Shown here: piece after piece, positions 36,041-47,564 of the stretch
Numbering within the stretch: position 1 is the first letter of the stretch
Layout of the letters: every line of letters begins with the position of its first letter
DNA from: Nocardioides sp. Arc9.136
GTDB taxonomy: Bacteria > Actinomycetota > Actinomycetes > Propionibacteriales > Nocardioidaceae
Reading direction: 5' to 3'
NCBI RefSeq assembly: GCF_030506255.1
Contig: NZ_CP113431.1
Span: 310,001-374,000 of the forward strand
DNA length: 64,000 nucleotides
Position numbers and translations under genes: made by a program
Notes under the pieces: generated by a model
What the model was told of the DNA's origin: nothing
Database searches by the model: none
Seen by the model: only the letters and a program-made list of their open reading frames with translations

Positions 36041-38500
36041 ATGACCGGGATCCATCCCGCCGTCGCCGTGGAAGGAGGGAACCTCGTCCTCGTCATCGTC
36101 GTGGCGCTGATCGCGCTCGGCGCCATCGCGATGGCCGTGATGTTCCGTCAGGAGGTCCTCGCCGCCCCCGAGGGCTCGCCGAAGATGAAGGAGATCGCCA
36201 CCGCGGTCCAGGAGGGGGCCAACGCCTACCTCCAGCGGCAGTTCCGCACGCTGGCCGTCTTCGCGGTCGTGGCCTTCTTCCTGCTGCTCGTGCTCCCCGC
36301 CGACGACACGGTCGTGCGGGTCTTCCGGTCGGTCTTCTTCCTGCTCGGCGCGGGCTTCTCCGCGGCGATCGGCTACCTGGGCATGTCGCTCGCGGTGCGG
36401 GCCAACCTCCGGGTGGCGGCCGCGGCGGAGACCACCGGGCGCGAGCCGGCGATGAACATCGGCTTCCGCACCGGCGCCGTGGTCGGCATGGCCACGGTCG
36501 GGCTCGGGCTGCTCGGCGCGAGCCTGGTGGTGATGATCTTCCAGGACGACGCGCCCGACGTGCTCGAGGGCTTCGGGTTCGGCGCGGCCCTGCTGGCGAT
36601 GTTCATGCGGGTCGGCGGCGGCATCTTCACCAAGGCCGCCGACGTCGGCGCGGACCTCGTCGGCAAGGTCGAGAACAACATCCCCGAGGACGACCCGCGC
36701 AACGCCGCCACCATCGCCGACAACGTCGGTGACAACGTCGGCGACTGCGCGGGCATGGCCGCGGACCTGTTCGAGTCCTACGCGGTCACGCTCGTGGCCG
36801 CGCTGATCCTCGGCTCCCAGGCGTTCGGCGACAAGGGCCTGGTCTACCCGCTGCTCATCCCCGCCATCGGCGCGCTGACGGCGGTGGCCGGTGTCTACCT
36901 GTGCAAGCCGCGGGTGGGCGAGAACGGCCTGACCACCATCAACCGGGCGTTCTACCTCTCCGCCGGCATCGCCGCACTGGCCTGCATCGCGCTGTCCTTC
37001 CTCTACCTGCCCACCGACTTCGCGGACCTCGAGAACGCCGGCGACAGCTCGCTGGACCTCCTGCTGGGCAACGCCGCGGACGGCAACCCCGCGCTGATCG
37101 GTGCGGTCGCCGTGACGATCGGCATCGTGCTGGCCGCGGTGATCCTGGCGCTGACCGGCTACTTCACCGGCACCGACTTCAAGCCGGTCAAGGACGTCGG
37201 CCGCACCTCGCTCACCGGTCCCGCGACGGTCATCCTGTCCGGCCTGTCGGTCGGGTTCGAGTCGGCGGTCTACACGACGCTGGTCATCGGGGCCGCCGTC
37301 TTCGGGGCGTTCCTGCTCGGCGGCGGCTCGCTGTCCATCGCGCTGTTCGCGGTCGCGCTGGCCGGCTGCGGCCTGCTCACGACCGTGGGCGTCATCGTCG
37401 CGATGGACACCTTCGGACCGGTCTCGGACAACGCCCAGGGCATCGCGGAGATGTCGGGCGACGTCAGCCCGGCCGGCGCGCAGATCCTCACCGAGCTCGA
37501 CGCGGTCGGCAACACGACCAAGGCCATCACCAAGGGCATCGCGATCGCGACCGCCGTCCTCGCCGCGAGCGCGCTGTTCGGCTCCTACATCGGCTCGGCG
37601 ATCGACTCCGCCCGCGACGCGGACCTCGACCAGGAGGGGACCGCGGACCTGATCCTCGGCTTCTTCGTCTTCAGCCCCGACGTCCTGGTCGGGCTGCTCA
37701 TCGGTGTGGCGGTGGTCTTCCTCTTCTCCGGCCTGGCGATCAACGCGGTCGGCCGTGCGGCCGGTGCGGTGGTCTACGAGGTGCGCCGCCAGTTCCGGGA
37801 GATCCCCGGGATCATGGAGGGCACCGGCCGGCCGGAGTACGGCAAGGTCGTCGACATCGTCACCCGCGACTCGCTGCGGGAGCTCGCGACCCCCGGCATC
37901 CTGGCGATCCTCGCGCCGATCGCGGTCGGCTTCGGCCTCGGCGTCGGGCCGCTGGCGGGCTTCCTCGCCGGCGCGATCGGTGCCGGCACCCTGATGGCGG
38001 TGTTCCTCGCGAACGCCGGTGGCGCCTGGGACAACGCCAAGAAGCTCGTCGAGGACGGGCACCACGGTGGCAAGGGGTCGCCGGCCCACGAGGCGACGAT
38101 CATCGGCGACACGGTCGGCGACCCGTTCAAGGACACCGCCGGTCCGGCGATCAACCCACTCATCAAGGTGATGAACCTGGTCTCGCTGCTCATCGTGGGC
38201 GCGGTCGTCTCGCTGACCATGGGCGAGGACGCCAACCGGCCGCTGTCGGTGGTGATCGCGCTGGTCGCCGCCGCCGGCATCCTGGTCGCGGTGGTCATCT
38301 CCAAGCGCCGGTCGGTGGTCATCGGCGACGACGACGGCAACCCCACCCCGCCGGCGCCCCCGCCGCTGCCCCCGGCCGGAGCGGTCGACCCGGCCACCGG
38401 TCACCCGGTCACCGCCCCGGGCCACCCCGTCGGCCGACCTCCCGGTGAGCCCGTGGCCGACCCGGCGCCGACGCAGCCCTACCAGTCGCCGACGCCGTAG
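36041..38500 (+). CDS. hppA: Membrane-bound proton-pumping pyrophosphatase
   Basis: An 819-residue membrane PPase with about 16 helices that couples pyrophosphate hydrolysis to proton export. The substrate loop is FTKAADVGADLVGKVE (about residue 200), with NVGDNVGD (about 230) and late DTVGDPFKDTAGPAINPL motifs. The GNTTKAITKG segment has Lys at the position that marks potassium-independent enzymes, so it should be the K+-independent H+ type. An extra Pro-rich tail of about 50 residues follows the last helix. AGGAGG precedes the ATG. Two CRP-like palindromes upstream suggest carbon or energy control. Confidence 0.95.
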   Translation: MTGIHPAVAVEGGNLVLVIVVALIALGAIAMAVMFRQEVLAAPEGSPKMKEIATAVQEGANAYLQRQFRTLAVFAVVAFFLLLVLPADDTVVRVFRSVFFLLGAGFSAAIGYLGMSLAVRANLRVAAAAETTGREPAMNIGFRTGAVVGMATVGLGLLGASLVVMIFQDDAPDVLEGFGFGAALLAMFMRVGGGIFTKAADVGADLVGKVENNIPEDDPRNAATIADNVGDNVGDCAGMAADLFESYAVTLVAALILGSQAFGDKGLVYPLLIPAIGALTAVAGVYLCKPRVGENGLTTINRAFYLSAGIAALACIALSFLYLPTDFADLENAGDSSLDLLLGNAADGNPALIGAVAVTIGIVLAAVILALTGYFTGTDFKPVKDVGRTSLTGPATVILSGLSVGFESAVYTTLVIGAAVFGAFLLGGGSLSIALFAVALAGCGLLTTVGVIVAMDTFGPVSDNAQGIAEMSGDVSPAGAQILTELDAVGNTTKAITKGIAIATAVLAASALFGSYIGSAIDSARDADLDQEGTADLILGFFVFSPDVLVGLLIGVAVVFLFSGLAINAVGRAAGAVVYEVRRQFREIPGIMEGTGRPEYGKVVDIVTRDSLRELATPGILAILAPIAVGFGLGVGPLAGFLAGAIGAGTLMAVFLANAGGAWDNAKKLVEDGHHGGKGSPAHEATIIGDTVGDPFKDTAGPAINPLIKVMNLVSLLIVGAVVSLTMGEDANRPLSVVIALVAAAGILVAVVISKRRSVVIGDDDGNPTPPAPPPLPPAGAVDPATGHPVTAPGHPVGRPPGEPVADPAPTQPYQSPTP

Positions 38501-38524
38501 TCCCGGAGCGGCACCAGCAGCACG

Positions 38525-38558
38525 AGAGCCCCCCGGCGCCGAGGCGCCGGGGGGCTCT
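38525..38558. terminator. Strong bidirectional terminator
   Basis: AGAGCCCCCCGGCGCC pairs perfectly with GGCGCCGGGGGGCTCT (16 bp) around a 2-nt loop, between the convergent hppA and Ig-like protein genes. Confidence 0.88.
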
Positions 38559-38575
38559 GCACGTGGAGCGGGCTG

Positions 38576-39940
38576 CTACTTCAGCACGGTCAGCGTGACC
38601 ACCTTGGACGTGGCGCCCTTGGTCGAGCCGTTGCCGGCGTACACGGCGCGCAGCTTGTGCTTGCCGGGGGCGAGCTTGGGCAGCTTGACCAGCTTGCTGC
38701 CGTTGTCCGCGGCGCGCACGACGTACTTCTTCACCCTCGTGCGGCCGTCGAGCACCGTGACGGTGCCTGCGGGCGAGGCGCCGGCGGCCCTCAGGGTGAT
38801 CCGCAGGACGCTCTTGGTGCCCTTCGCGACCTTCTTCTTCGCCAGGCCGAGCTTCACCGTGCTGGCGGCCTTGGCGACCGTGACGGGGTCGGTGCTGGCG
38901 CGGCCGGGCTGGTAGCCGGTCCGGCTGGCGGCCACGACGGCCCAGACCTGCTTGCCGGCGTCGGCGGCGCCGGCGATGTACGTCGAGCCGGTCTGGCCGG
39001 CGATCGGCTGGTTCCCCCGCATCCACTGGTAGGCGAACTGCGTGGTGCCGGTGCCGCTCCACGTGCCCGGGTTGATCGAGAGGCGGCCACCGACCTTCGG
39101 CTGGCCCGTGACGGCCGGGGCGCTGACCGCGGTCGGGGCAGCCCCGAGCGAGGGGGTGACCGCGGCGCTGGTGGAGGTGCCGGACTGGTCGCCCTTGGTG
39201 CCCGTGGCGCGGACCGTGAGCGCCTTGAGGGCGTCCTCCGGGGCGACGGTGTAGGTCTGCTTGGTGGCGCCCGGGATGGCGACGCCGCTGCGCAGCCACT
39301 GGTACGTCGTGGTGGCGTCGGCGACGTCCCAGGCGGGTGCGACCGCCTCGAGCGTGGACCCGACCTGCGCGGCGCTCGACCGGATGGAGACCGGCGTGGT
39401 CGCCTTCGGGGCCGTGGCGCTGGCGCCCGGGAGCTGGAGCGCGGAGGTGATGGTGTCCAGCGGCAGGAAGCCGAGGAGCGTGGTGGTCACCTTGGCCGCG
39501 ACCTGGCAGCCGGCCTGGGCCTCGGTCGGGACGAACTGCCAGGGGTCGGCCTGCGCGGGCAGCTCGATCAGGGAGCCGTCGCAGAGCCAGGAGACGTCGA
39601 AGGACAGCAGCTTCTGCAGGTCGAGCGGCAGGGCCTCGAACAGCGGCTTGGTGAGCGTGAGCACCTGGCCCACGCCCGGGATGGTGTCGAGCGACAGCGA
39701 CGGCGGCGCGCTCGGCAGCGGCAGGCCCTCGAGGCCCGGCAGGGGCAGCCCGGGCAGCGGCAGGCCCGGCAGGCCCGGCAGTCCGGGCAGCCCAGGCAGG
39801 CCCGGGACCTCGGCCGACGCCGGGCGGGCCGGCTGGGCCGGTGCCGCCTCGGCGGGCGTGAGTGCTGCTCCCGCGACCAGGCCGGTGCTGATCAGGGACG
39901 TGGTGGCGACGGCGCCCAGGGCGCGCTTCAAGGAATGCAT
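38576..39940 (-). CDS. Secreted Ig-like repeat protein with Gly-Leu-Pro repeats
   Basis: A 454-residue exported protein. A Sec signal peptide (1-33, ending AEA) is followed by a collagen-like PGLPGL repeat run (about 45-75) and then an N-terminal domain with two cysteines (WLCDG and AGCQVA). Two Ig-like repeats of the TYQWLRSGVAIPGATKQTYTV type come next (about 190-360), and last a C-terminal beta domain with GTVTVLDGRTRVKKY and KHKLRAVYAGN. There is no LPxTG or membrane tail, so it is probably free or wall-associated. GGGAGGG precedes the ATG. It is paralogous to the next gene. Confidence 0.82.
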   Translation of the reverse strand: MHSLKRALGAVATTSLISTGLVAGAALTPAEAAPAQPARPASAEVPGLPGLPGLPGLPGLPLPGLPLPGLEGLPLPSAPPSLSLDTIPGVGQVLTLTKPLFEALPLDLQKLLSFDVSWLCDGSLIELPAQADPWQFVPTEAQAGCQVAAKVTTTLLGFLPLDTITSALQLPGASATAPKATTPVSIRSSAAQVGSTLEAVAPAWDVADATTTYQWLRSGVAIPGATKQTYTVAPEDALKALTVRATGTKGDQSGTSTSAAVTPSLGAAPTAVSAPAVTGQPKVGGRLSINPGTWSGTGTTQFAYQWMRGNQPIAGQTGSTYIAGAADAGKQVWAVVAASRTGYQPGRASTDPVTVAKAASTVKLGLAKKKVAKGTKSVLRITLRAAGASPAGTVTVLDGRTRVKKYVVRAADNGSKLVKLPKLAPGKHKLRAVYAGNGSTKGATSKVVTLTVLK

Positions 39941-40074
39941 GTTTCCCTCCCATGACGGCGCCCGGGACGGGGCGCCGGAACTGCTCTCTCCGCTCGCGAC
40001 GGTACGGCGGAGCGTGACGTGGGACACACGGATCGGCCGCGCGCCCCTGCTGGTCTGGACCGGTCCGGAGGTGG

Positions 40075-41667
40075 TCACGCCCGCTTCCGGACCGTGAGCA
40101 CGACGACCTTCGAGGTCGACGGTGCCGTGGTGGTCGAGCCGACGTACTGGACCCGGATGCGGTGCCTGCCGACGGCCAGCCCCCGCAGCTTGACCGTGCG
40201 GGTGCCACGCACGACGACCTTGGTCAGCACCCGCGTGCCGTCGAGGACGCGCACGGTGCCGGTCGGGGCGCCGGCGGCCGAGCGGACGGCGACCCGGAGC
40301 GTGACCTTCGCGCCCTTGCGGACCTCCGTGCGGCTGAGTCGCGCGACGGTGGTGGAGGACGACCGGGCGACCGTGACGGTGGGCGAGCTGGACGTGCCCT
40401 CCGCGAAGCCGGTCGCCCTCGCCGTGACGGCGACCGAGAGCGCGCGTCCGACGTCGGCGGGCCGGACGACGTACGTCGGGCCGGTGGCGCCGGGGATCGT
40501 GCTCCCGTCGCGCCGCCACGTGTAGGCGACCGCGGTGGCCGGGGCGCTCCAGGTGCCGGGGGTGGCGGTGAGCGTCCGCCCGACCGTGACGCCGCCCGCG
40601 GGCCGCGTGATCGAGGGCGGGACCGTCGCGGTCAGCGGCTCGGCGGCGCCGACGGTGACGGCCTGGGACGTCGCGGTGCCGGGGGCGTGGCCGGCCCGCG
40701 TGCCGGTGGCCCGCGCGGCGAGGCTGTGGCCGGCGTCGGCCTCGGTGACGGCGTACGACGCGGTCGTCGCGCCGGTGACCGGCTGGCCGTCGCGGAGCCA
40801 CTGGTAGGTCGTGACGACCGGCCCGGTGCCCGACCAGGCGGGCGCCGCGACGGTGAGCGTGCTGCCGGGCCTGGGGTCGCCCGAGACGGCCGGTGCAGCC
40901 GCGGTCGGGGCGTCGCCGAGGAGGACCGTGACGGCGGAGCTGGTCGAGGTGGCGGGCTCGGGGGCACCGTCCCGGGTGCCGGTCGCGCGGACGGTGACCG
41001 CCTTGCCGAGGTCCTCGGCGGTCGGGGTGTACGACGCGGCCGTGGCGCCCGTGATCGCCGTGCCGCCGCGCAGCCACTGGTAGGTGGTGGCGACGTCGGT
41101 GGCGTCGGTGTCCCAGGCCGGTGCGGTCGCGGTGAGCGGTGCGCCGACCTTCGGGGTGCCGGCGACGGCGACCGGCTTGGTGGCGACCGGCGTCTGCGGC
41201 GCCACGCCCAGCGGCACCAGCACGGAGGCGGTGACGGCTTCGACCGGCAGGATGCCCAGGACCCGTCCGACGAACTTCGCGGCGACCTGGCAGCCGGCCT
41301 GGGCCTGGGTCGGCACGAAGGTGAGCTGTCCCTGCGTCCCCGGGATCGGGACGCCGTCGCACAGCCACTCGACGTCGGTGGCGACGAGGCTGTTCAGAAT
41401 GTTCCAGACTGGCGCGGTGGCGGTCAGCAGCTGGCCCACGCCGGGCGCGCCGCCGAGGGTCGACAGCAGCGGCTGGGTGACGACGGAGAGGCCGCCCAGG
41501 ATCGGGTCGAGGATCGGGTCCAGGATGCCGTCGCCGGTCTGCGGCCGGGAGACCGGCGCCGGCTGCGCCGGCGCCGCCGCGGCCGAGCCGGCGGTGCCGA
41601 GCGCGAGGCCCGAGGACAGCAGGGCGGTGGTGGCGAGCGCGCTCAGGGCGCGGTGGTGCGTGGGCAT
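40075..41667 (-). CDS. Secreted Ig-like repeat protein, paralogue
   Basis: A 530-residue exported protein with a signal peptide (1-32), the same two-cysteine N-terminal domain (EWLCDG, AGCQVAAKFVG), three Ig-like repeats (each with TYQWLRxG or YTWRRDG and a YxVTxxDxG pair), and the C-terminal GTVRVLDGTRVLTKV/RHRIRVQYVGST beta domain. It lacks the Gly-Leu-Pro run of its neighbour. GGGAGGG precedes the ATG. The 134-bp gap to the paralogue has no terminator, so the two may be one transcript that arose by tandem duplication. Confidence 0.82.
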   Translation of the reverse strand: MPTHHRALSALATTALLSSGLALGTAGSAAAAPAQPAPVSRPQTGDGILDPILDPILGGLSVVTQPLLSTLGGAPGVGQLLTATAPVWNILNSLVATDVEWLCDGVPIPGTQGQLTFVPTQAQAGCQVAAKFVGRVLGILPVEAVTASVLVPLGVAPQTPVATKPVAVAGTPKVGAPLTATAPAWDTDATDVATTYQWLRGGTAITGATAASYTPTAEDLGKAVTVRATGTRDGAPEPATSTSSAVTVLLGDAPTAAAPAVSGDPRPGSTLTVAAPAWSGTGPVVTTYQWLRDGQPVTGATTASYAVTEADAGHSLAARATGTRAGHAPGTATSQAVTVGAAEPLTATVPPSITRPAGGVTVGRTLTATPGTWSAPATAVAYTWRRDGSTIPGATGPTYVVRPADVGRALSVAVTARATGFAEGTSSSPTVTVARSSSTTVARLSRTEVRKGAKVTLRVAVRSAAGAPTGTVRVLDGTRVLTKVVVRGTRTVKLRGLAVGRHRIRVQYVGSTTTAPSTSKVVVLTVRKRA

Positions 41668-41901
41668 GCAGGTCCCTCCCCATCGGACGCCCGGGCTCCC
41701 GGCCGGACGCACAGCTGTGTCGCGACGTGTCACGCACGTCACGTTCTTCCCCTGGACGGAACCTAGGGCCAAGGACGGGTCTTAAGACAGGTCTTTGCCT
41801 CGGGATGGCCCGAACGGACTAGTCCATCCGGGCCATGCGGCAGGTGCTCGGTAGTCATCCGGACGAGCCATGTGGGAGGTCCGCCCGGACGTGGATGGCC
41901 C
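41668..41901. promoter_or_regulatory. Divergent intergenic region
   Basis: About 230 bp between the Ig-like operon and the methyltransferase. It includes GTCTTAAGAC, a 10-bp palindrome at about 41777-41786 within GGGTCTTAAGACAGGTCTT, possibly an operator, and the GTCACG/CGTGAC-like pair near 41725-41745. No gene is seen. Confidence 0.4.
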
Positions 41902-41914
41902 TAGAGTCGAGCCG

Positions 41915-43387
41915 GTGAGCACCTCTGCCTCCGACCTCCCGGCCCGCCTGCGCGCGGCGCTGACCGTGGCCGGCTTCACCTACGACGCCGTCGCCGAGCT
42001 GCTCGGTCCCAGCGCCCACGACGCCCTGGCCCGCAACGAGACGACCCCGGGGCTGCGGCGCACCCAGGGCGGCTCGCCGCTGGAGACGCTCGTCCGCCTC
42101 TTCCTGCTCCAGACGCCGGTCGGCCTCGCGGAGGCCCAGCGCGCGCTCCCGGACCTGGTGGACCGGATGGCCGCCGAGGGCCTGCTCGAGCAGACCGTCG
42201 GCGAGGTCGCCGCGCGCCTCGACGTGCGGCCGTACGCCGCCGACGGCCGCGACCTGTGGGTCGTCAGCGACCTGACCCCCGGCCTCGACGGCGGGCCGCA
42301 GGTGGTCGGCACCGACCACGTGCTCGGGATCAGCCCGGCCTCGACCTCGCTGGCCCAGCTGACGATCCGCGAGCCGTTCGGCCGGGCGCTCGACCTCGGC
42401 ACCGGGTGCGGCGTGCAGGCGCTGCACCTCGCCACCCACGTGGGCCAGGTCGTCGCCACCGACGTCAACCGGCGTGCGCTGTGGGTGACCCGCTTCAACG
42501 CCGCGCTCAACGAGGTCGCCGGCAGCATCGACGTGCGCGAGGGGTCCTTCTTCGAGCCGGTCGCGGACGAGCGCTTCGACCTGATCGCCACCAACCCGCC
42601 GTTCGTCATCTCGCCGGCGACGGGCGAGCGCCTGGTCTACCGCGACTCCGGGCTGCCGGGGGACCGCGTCGTGGAGGACATCGTCCGTGCGGCGCCCTCG
42701 CACCTCGCCGACGGCGGCTGGTGCCAGGTCCTGGCCAACTGGGCCGTGCTCGACGGCCGCCCCTGGGACGAGCGGCTGGCACCGTGGATCGCCGACGACT
42801 GCGACGCGCTCGTCGTGCAGCGCGAGCTGCTCGACCCCTCGGCGTACGTCGAGCTGTGGCTCAAGGACGCCGGGCAGCACGGCGCGCCGGACTACCTGGT
42901 CCGCTACGACACCTGGCTCTCGTGGTTCGAGGAGCAGGGCGTGGAGGCGATCGGGTTCGGGTGGATCAACCTGCACCGGACCGGGCCGGGCGCGAGCCGG
43001 CGCACCTTCCTTGACTGGCCCTACGACGTCGAGCAGCCGATCGGCCCCGCGATCCGCGCCTGGGGCGACGCGGGCTCGGTGGAGGTCGGCGCGGACGTGC
43101 GGCTCGTGGTCCGCGAGGACGTGCGCCAGGAGACCGTCGGCCCGGTGGGCGCCGAGGACCCGGAGACGATCGTGCTGCGCCAGCAGCGCGGCCTGCGGCG
43201 GGCCCGGCAGGCCGACACCGTCGAGGCGGCGCTGGTCGGTGCCTGCGACGGTGAGCTGAGCGTCGGCCAGATCCTCGACGCCGTCGCCCAGCTCACCGAC
43301 CGCGACGCCGAGCAGACCCGGGCGACCTACCTGCCCGTCGTGGCCGAGCTGGTCGAGGAGGGCTTCCTCACCGCAGCTCGCCCGTGA
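41915..43387 (+). CDS. Class I methyltransferase with NPPF motif (RlmG/PrmC-like)
   Basis: A 490-residue protein: an N-terminal helical domain (1-125), a Rossmann methyltransferase domain with LDLGTGCGVQALHLA (about 160-172) and the catalytic TNPPF motif (about 228), and a C-terminal domain of about 150 residues ending in a winged-helix-like segment. NPPF/NPPY enzymes methylate N6 of adenine, N2 of guanine or Gln amides; the substrate here is unknown. The GTG at 41915 is chosen because TAGAGT (41902-41907) lies 7 nt upstream, fitting a leaderless start; an ATG at 41870 would precede this promoter. Its 3' end overlaps the convergent gene by 20 bp. Confidence 0.85.
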   Translation: MSTSASDLPARLRAALTVAGFTYDAVAELLGPSAHDALARNETTPGLRRTQGGSPLETLVRLFLLQTPVGLAEAQRALPDLVDRMAAEGLLEQTVGEVAARLDVRPYAADGRDLWVVSDLTPGLDGGPQVVGTDHVLGISPASTSLAQLTIREPFGRALDLGTGCGVQALHLATHVGQVVATDVNRRALWVTRFNAALNEVAGSIDVREGSFFEPVADERFDLIATNPPFVISPATGERLVYRDSGLPGDRVVEDIVRAAPSHLADGGWCQVLANWAVLDGRPWDERLAPWIADDCDALVVQRELLDPSAYVELWLKDAGQHGAPDYLVRYDTWLSWFEEQGVEAIGFGWINLHRTGPGASRRTFLDWPYDVEQPIGPAIRAWGDAGSVEVGADVRLVVREDVRQETVGPVGAEDPETIVLRQQRGLRRARQADTVEAALVGACDGELSVGQILDAVAQLTDRDAEQTRATYLPVVAELVEEGFLTAARP

Positions 43388-44048
43388 GCGGCATCGCCTC
43401 CTGCTCGACCTCGCTGCCGAGGACGGCGTCGGCGCGGAGCTCGAGGTGCGGCTCGGGCGAGCACGTCGCCTCCATCACCTCGACGGTGCCGGAGGCGCCG
43501 CCCACGGCGCTGGACAGCTCGTTGGCCTCGCGGTCCCCGGCGAGGGCGAAGAAGAGGACGACCGGGTAGGTGTCCGAGCCACCCGGCCCGTCGACCGGCA
43601 GGTGCAGGACCCGGCCCGCGGGCAGCTTGTCGACCTCGCCCTCGATGAAGAGGTACGGCTCTGACAGGCCGCCGTCCGCGGTCTCGCCGATGGTGCGGAA
43701 GGGCGACTGTGCGGTGATGGTGCCGCCCTCGCAGGTCACCTCGACCTCGTCGAAGGTGTGCGTCGTCCCGTCCGGCATCGTGGTGCTCAGCGTGCTCACC
43801 GGTCCGGGCTCGCGCTCCGTGGCCGGGTCGACCGCCCGGTCCGGCTCGCCGCCGGTGCTGACCGCGGCGGTGCCGACGACGGCCGCCACGGCGAGGGCGG
43901 CGACGCCCCCGGCGGCGCGGCGCCGGCGGCGGCGTACGGCGATCCGGCGGGCGACCCGCTGCGGGGCGTCGCCCGGCGGGTGCACCGCGGCGCCCAGCCG
44001 GTCGTAGGCGGCGGCGATCGTGCGGTCGTGCCCGGTGTCGTCGTTCAT
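43368..44048 (-). CDS. Single-helix membrane protein, putative anti-sigma factor
   Basis: A 226-residue protein with a cytoplasmic N-terminus (1-45), a run of Arg, one membrane helix (about 48-66) and an external domain rich in beta strands with two cysteines. Its ATG overlaps the stop of the ECF sigma gene by 4 bp, which is the usual place and topology of a membrane anti-sigma factor, but no zinc anti-sigma motif is present. That role is inferred from position only. It overlaps the convergent methyltransferase gene by 20 bp. Confidence 0.75.
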   Translation of the reverse strand: MNDDTGHDRTIAAAYDRLGAAVHPPGDAPQRVARRIAVRRRRRRAAGGVAALAVAAVVGTAAVSTGGEPDRAVDPATEREPGPVSTLSTTMPDGTTHTFDEVEVTCEGGTITAQSPFRTIGETADGGLSEPYLFIEGEVDKLPAGRVLHLPVDGPGGSDTYPVVLFFALAGDREANELSSAVGGASGTVEVMEATCSPEPHLELRADAVLGSEVEQEAMPLTGELR

Positions 44049-44608
44049 CGGTTCGCTTCCTCTCGTCGGGCCGGACCCGGGACGGCCGGGAGGTGGCCTG
44101 CGTGGTGGTCCGCGTGGTAGCGGGCGTGCTCGCGCAGGCGCTGGGTGCCGCGGGAGAGCTGGCTCTTCACGGTCCCCTCCGAGCAGCCCATCCGCTCCGC
44201 GATGCCACGGACGTCGAGGTCCTCGACGTACCGCAGCGCGAGGGCGGTGCGCTGCCGCGGGGTGAGCGTGGCGAGCGCCTCGACCAGCCACACGTCGACC
44301 GCGCCGACCTGCTGCACCGGCTGGCCGCGGTCGGCCCCGCCGAGCAGCGGCAGCTCGCGCCTCAGCCGGCGCACCCGATCGATGTTGAGGCGCACCATGA
44401 CCGTCCGCACCCACGCCTCGGGCACGTCCGGCCGGCGGCCGTCCCACCGCTCGCCGAGGCGCGCGAAGGTCTCCTGGGTCAGGTCCCAGGCGTCGTGCGG
44501 GTCGCCGGTGAGCGCGTGCGCCAGCCGCAGGAGCGCGGCCTGGTGCACGGCCATGAAGTCGGCGAACCCGCCGAGGCCGGGTTCGGTCCCCGGTCCGCCT
44601 CCAGCCAT
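44045..44608 (-). CDS. ECF RNA polymerase sigma factor, SigE family
   Basis: A 187-residue ECF sigma factor. Region 2 (about 12-75) carries FADFMAVHQAALLRLAHALTGD and DLTQETFARL, and region 4 (about 115-165) carries LTPRQRTALALRYVEDLDVRGIAERMGCSEGTVKSQLSRG. It resembles the actinobacterial 'SigE family' class. The frame runs further upstream but GGGAGAGG before the ATG at 44608 sets the start. Coupled to the membrane protein gene downstream. Confidence 0.9.
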   Translation of the reverse strand: MAGGGPGTEPGLGGFADFMAVHQAALLRLAHALTGDPHDAWDLTQETFARLGERWDGRRPDVPEAWVRTVMVRLNIDRVRRLRRELPLLGGADRGQPVQQVGAVDVWLVEALATLTPRQRTALALRYVEDLDVRGIAERMGCSEGTVKSQLSRGTQRLREHARYHADHHAGHLPAVPGPARREEANR

Positions 44609-44810
44609 GTGCCCTCTCCCGTCCGTCCGGTGTCCACTGTCCCCCTTCTGACGGTGACCGGGCCCGGAACGTTGAGGGAGAGATCGGTCTCGGGGCGCTG
44701 GTCCCCGGCCCCCGTCGGGGCGGCCGGGTCGACAGCACGCGCTACCGTGAGCGGCCGTGAGCCCCGGTGATCGTGGCTCCGTCCCAGGCAACGTGAGGAA
44801 TGACAGGTCC
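44609..44810. promoter_or_regulatory. Divergent region sigma factor/topA
   Basis: Carries both promoters. TACCGT at 44743-44748 lies 8 nt before an in-frame GTG at 44757 and may define a leaderless topA transcript with 18 extra N-terminal residues. Confidence 0.4.
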
Positions 44811-47552
<2,742 letters not shown>

Positions 47553-47564
47553 CCGGCGCCGCTC

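Noticed and set aside
35987-38425. Very long minus-strand frame opposite hppA (812 codons)
   Set aside because: Its product is Arg/Asp/Gln/Val-rich without domains; it mirrors the GC3 bias of hppA, which has full family conservation on the other strand.
39941-41737. Upstream extension of the first Ig-like protein to a 1053-residue protein
   Set aside because: The extension reads the second Ig-like gene in the wrong frame; signal peptide and ribosome site mark the start at 39940.
41870-41914. ATG at 41870 as start of the NPPF methyltransferase
   Set aside because: It would place the TAGAGT promoter box inside the gene; the GTG at 41915 fits a leaderless start and family length.
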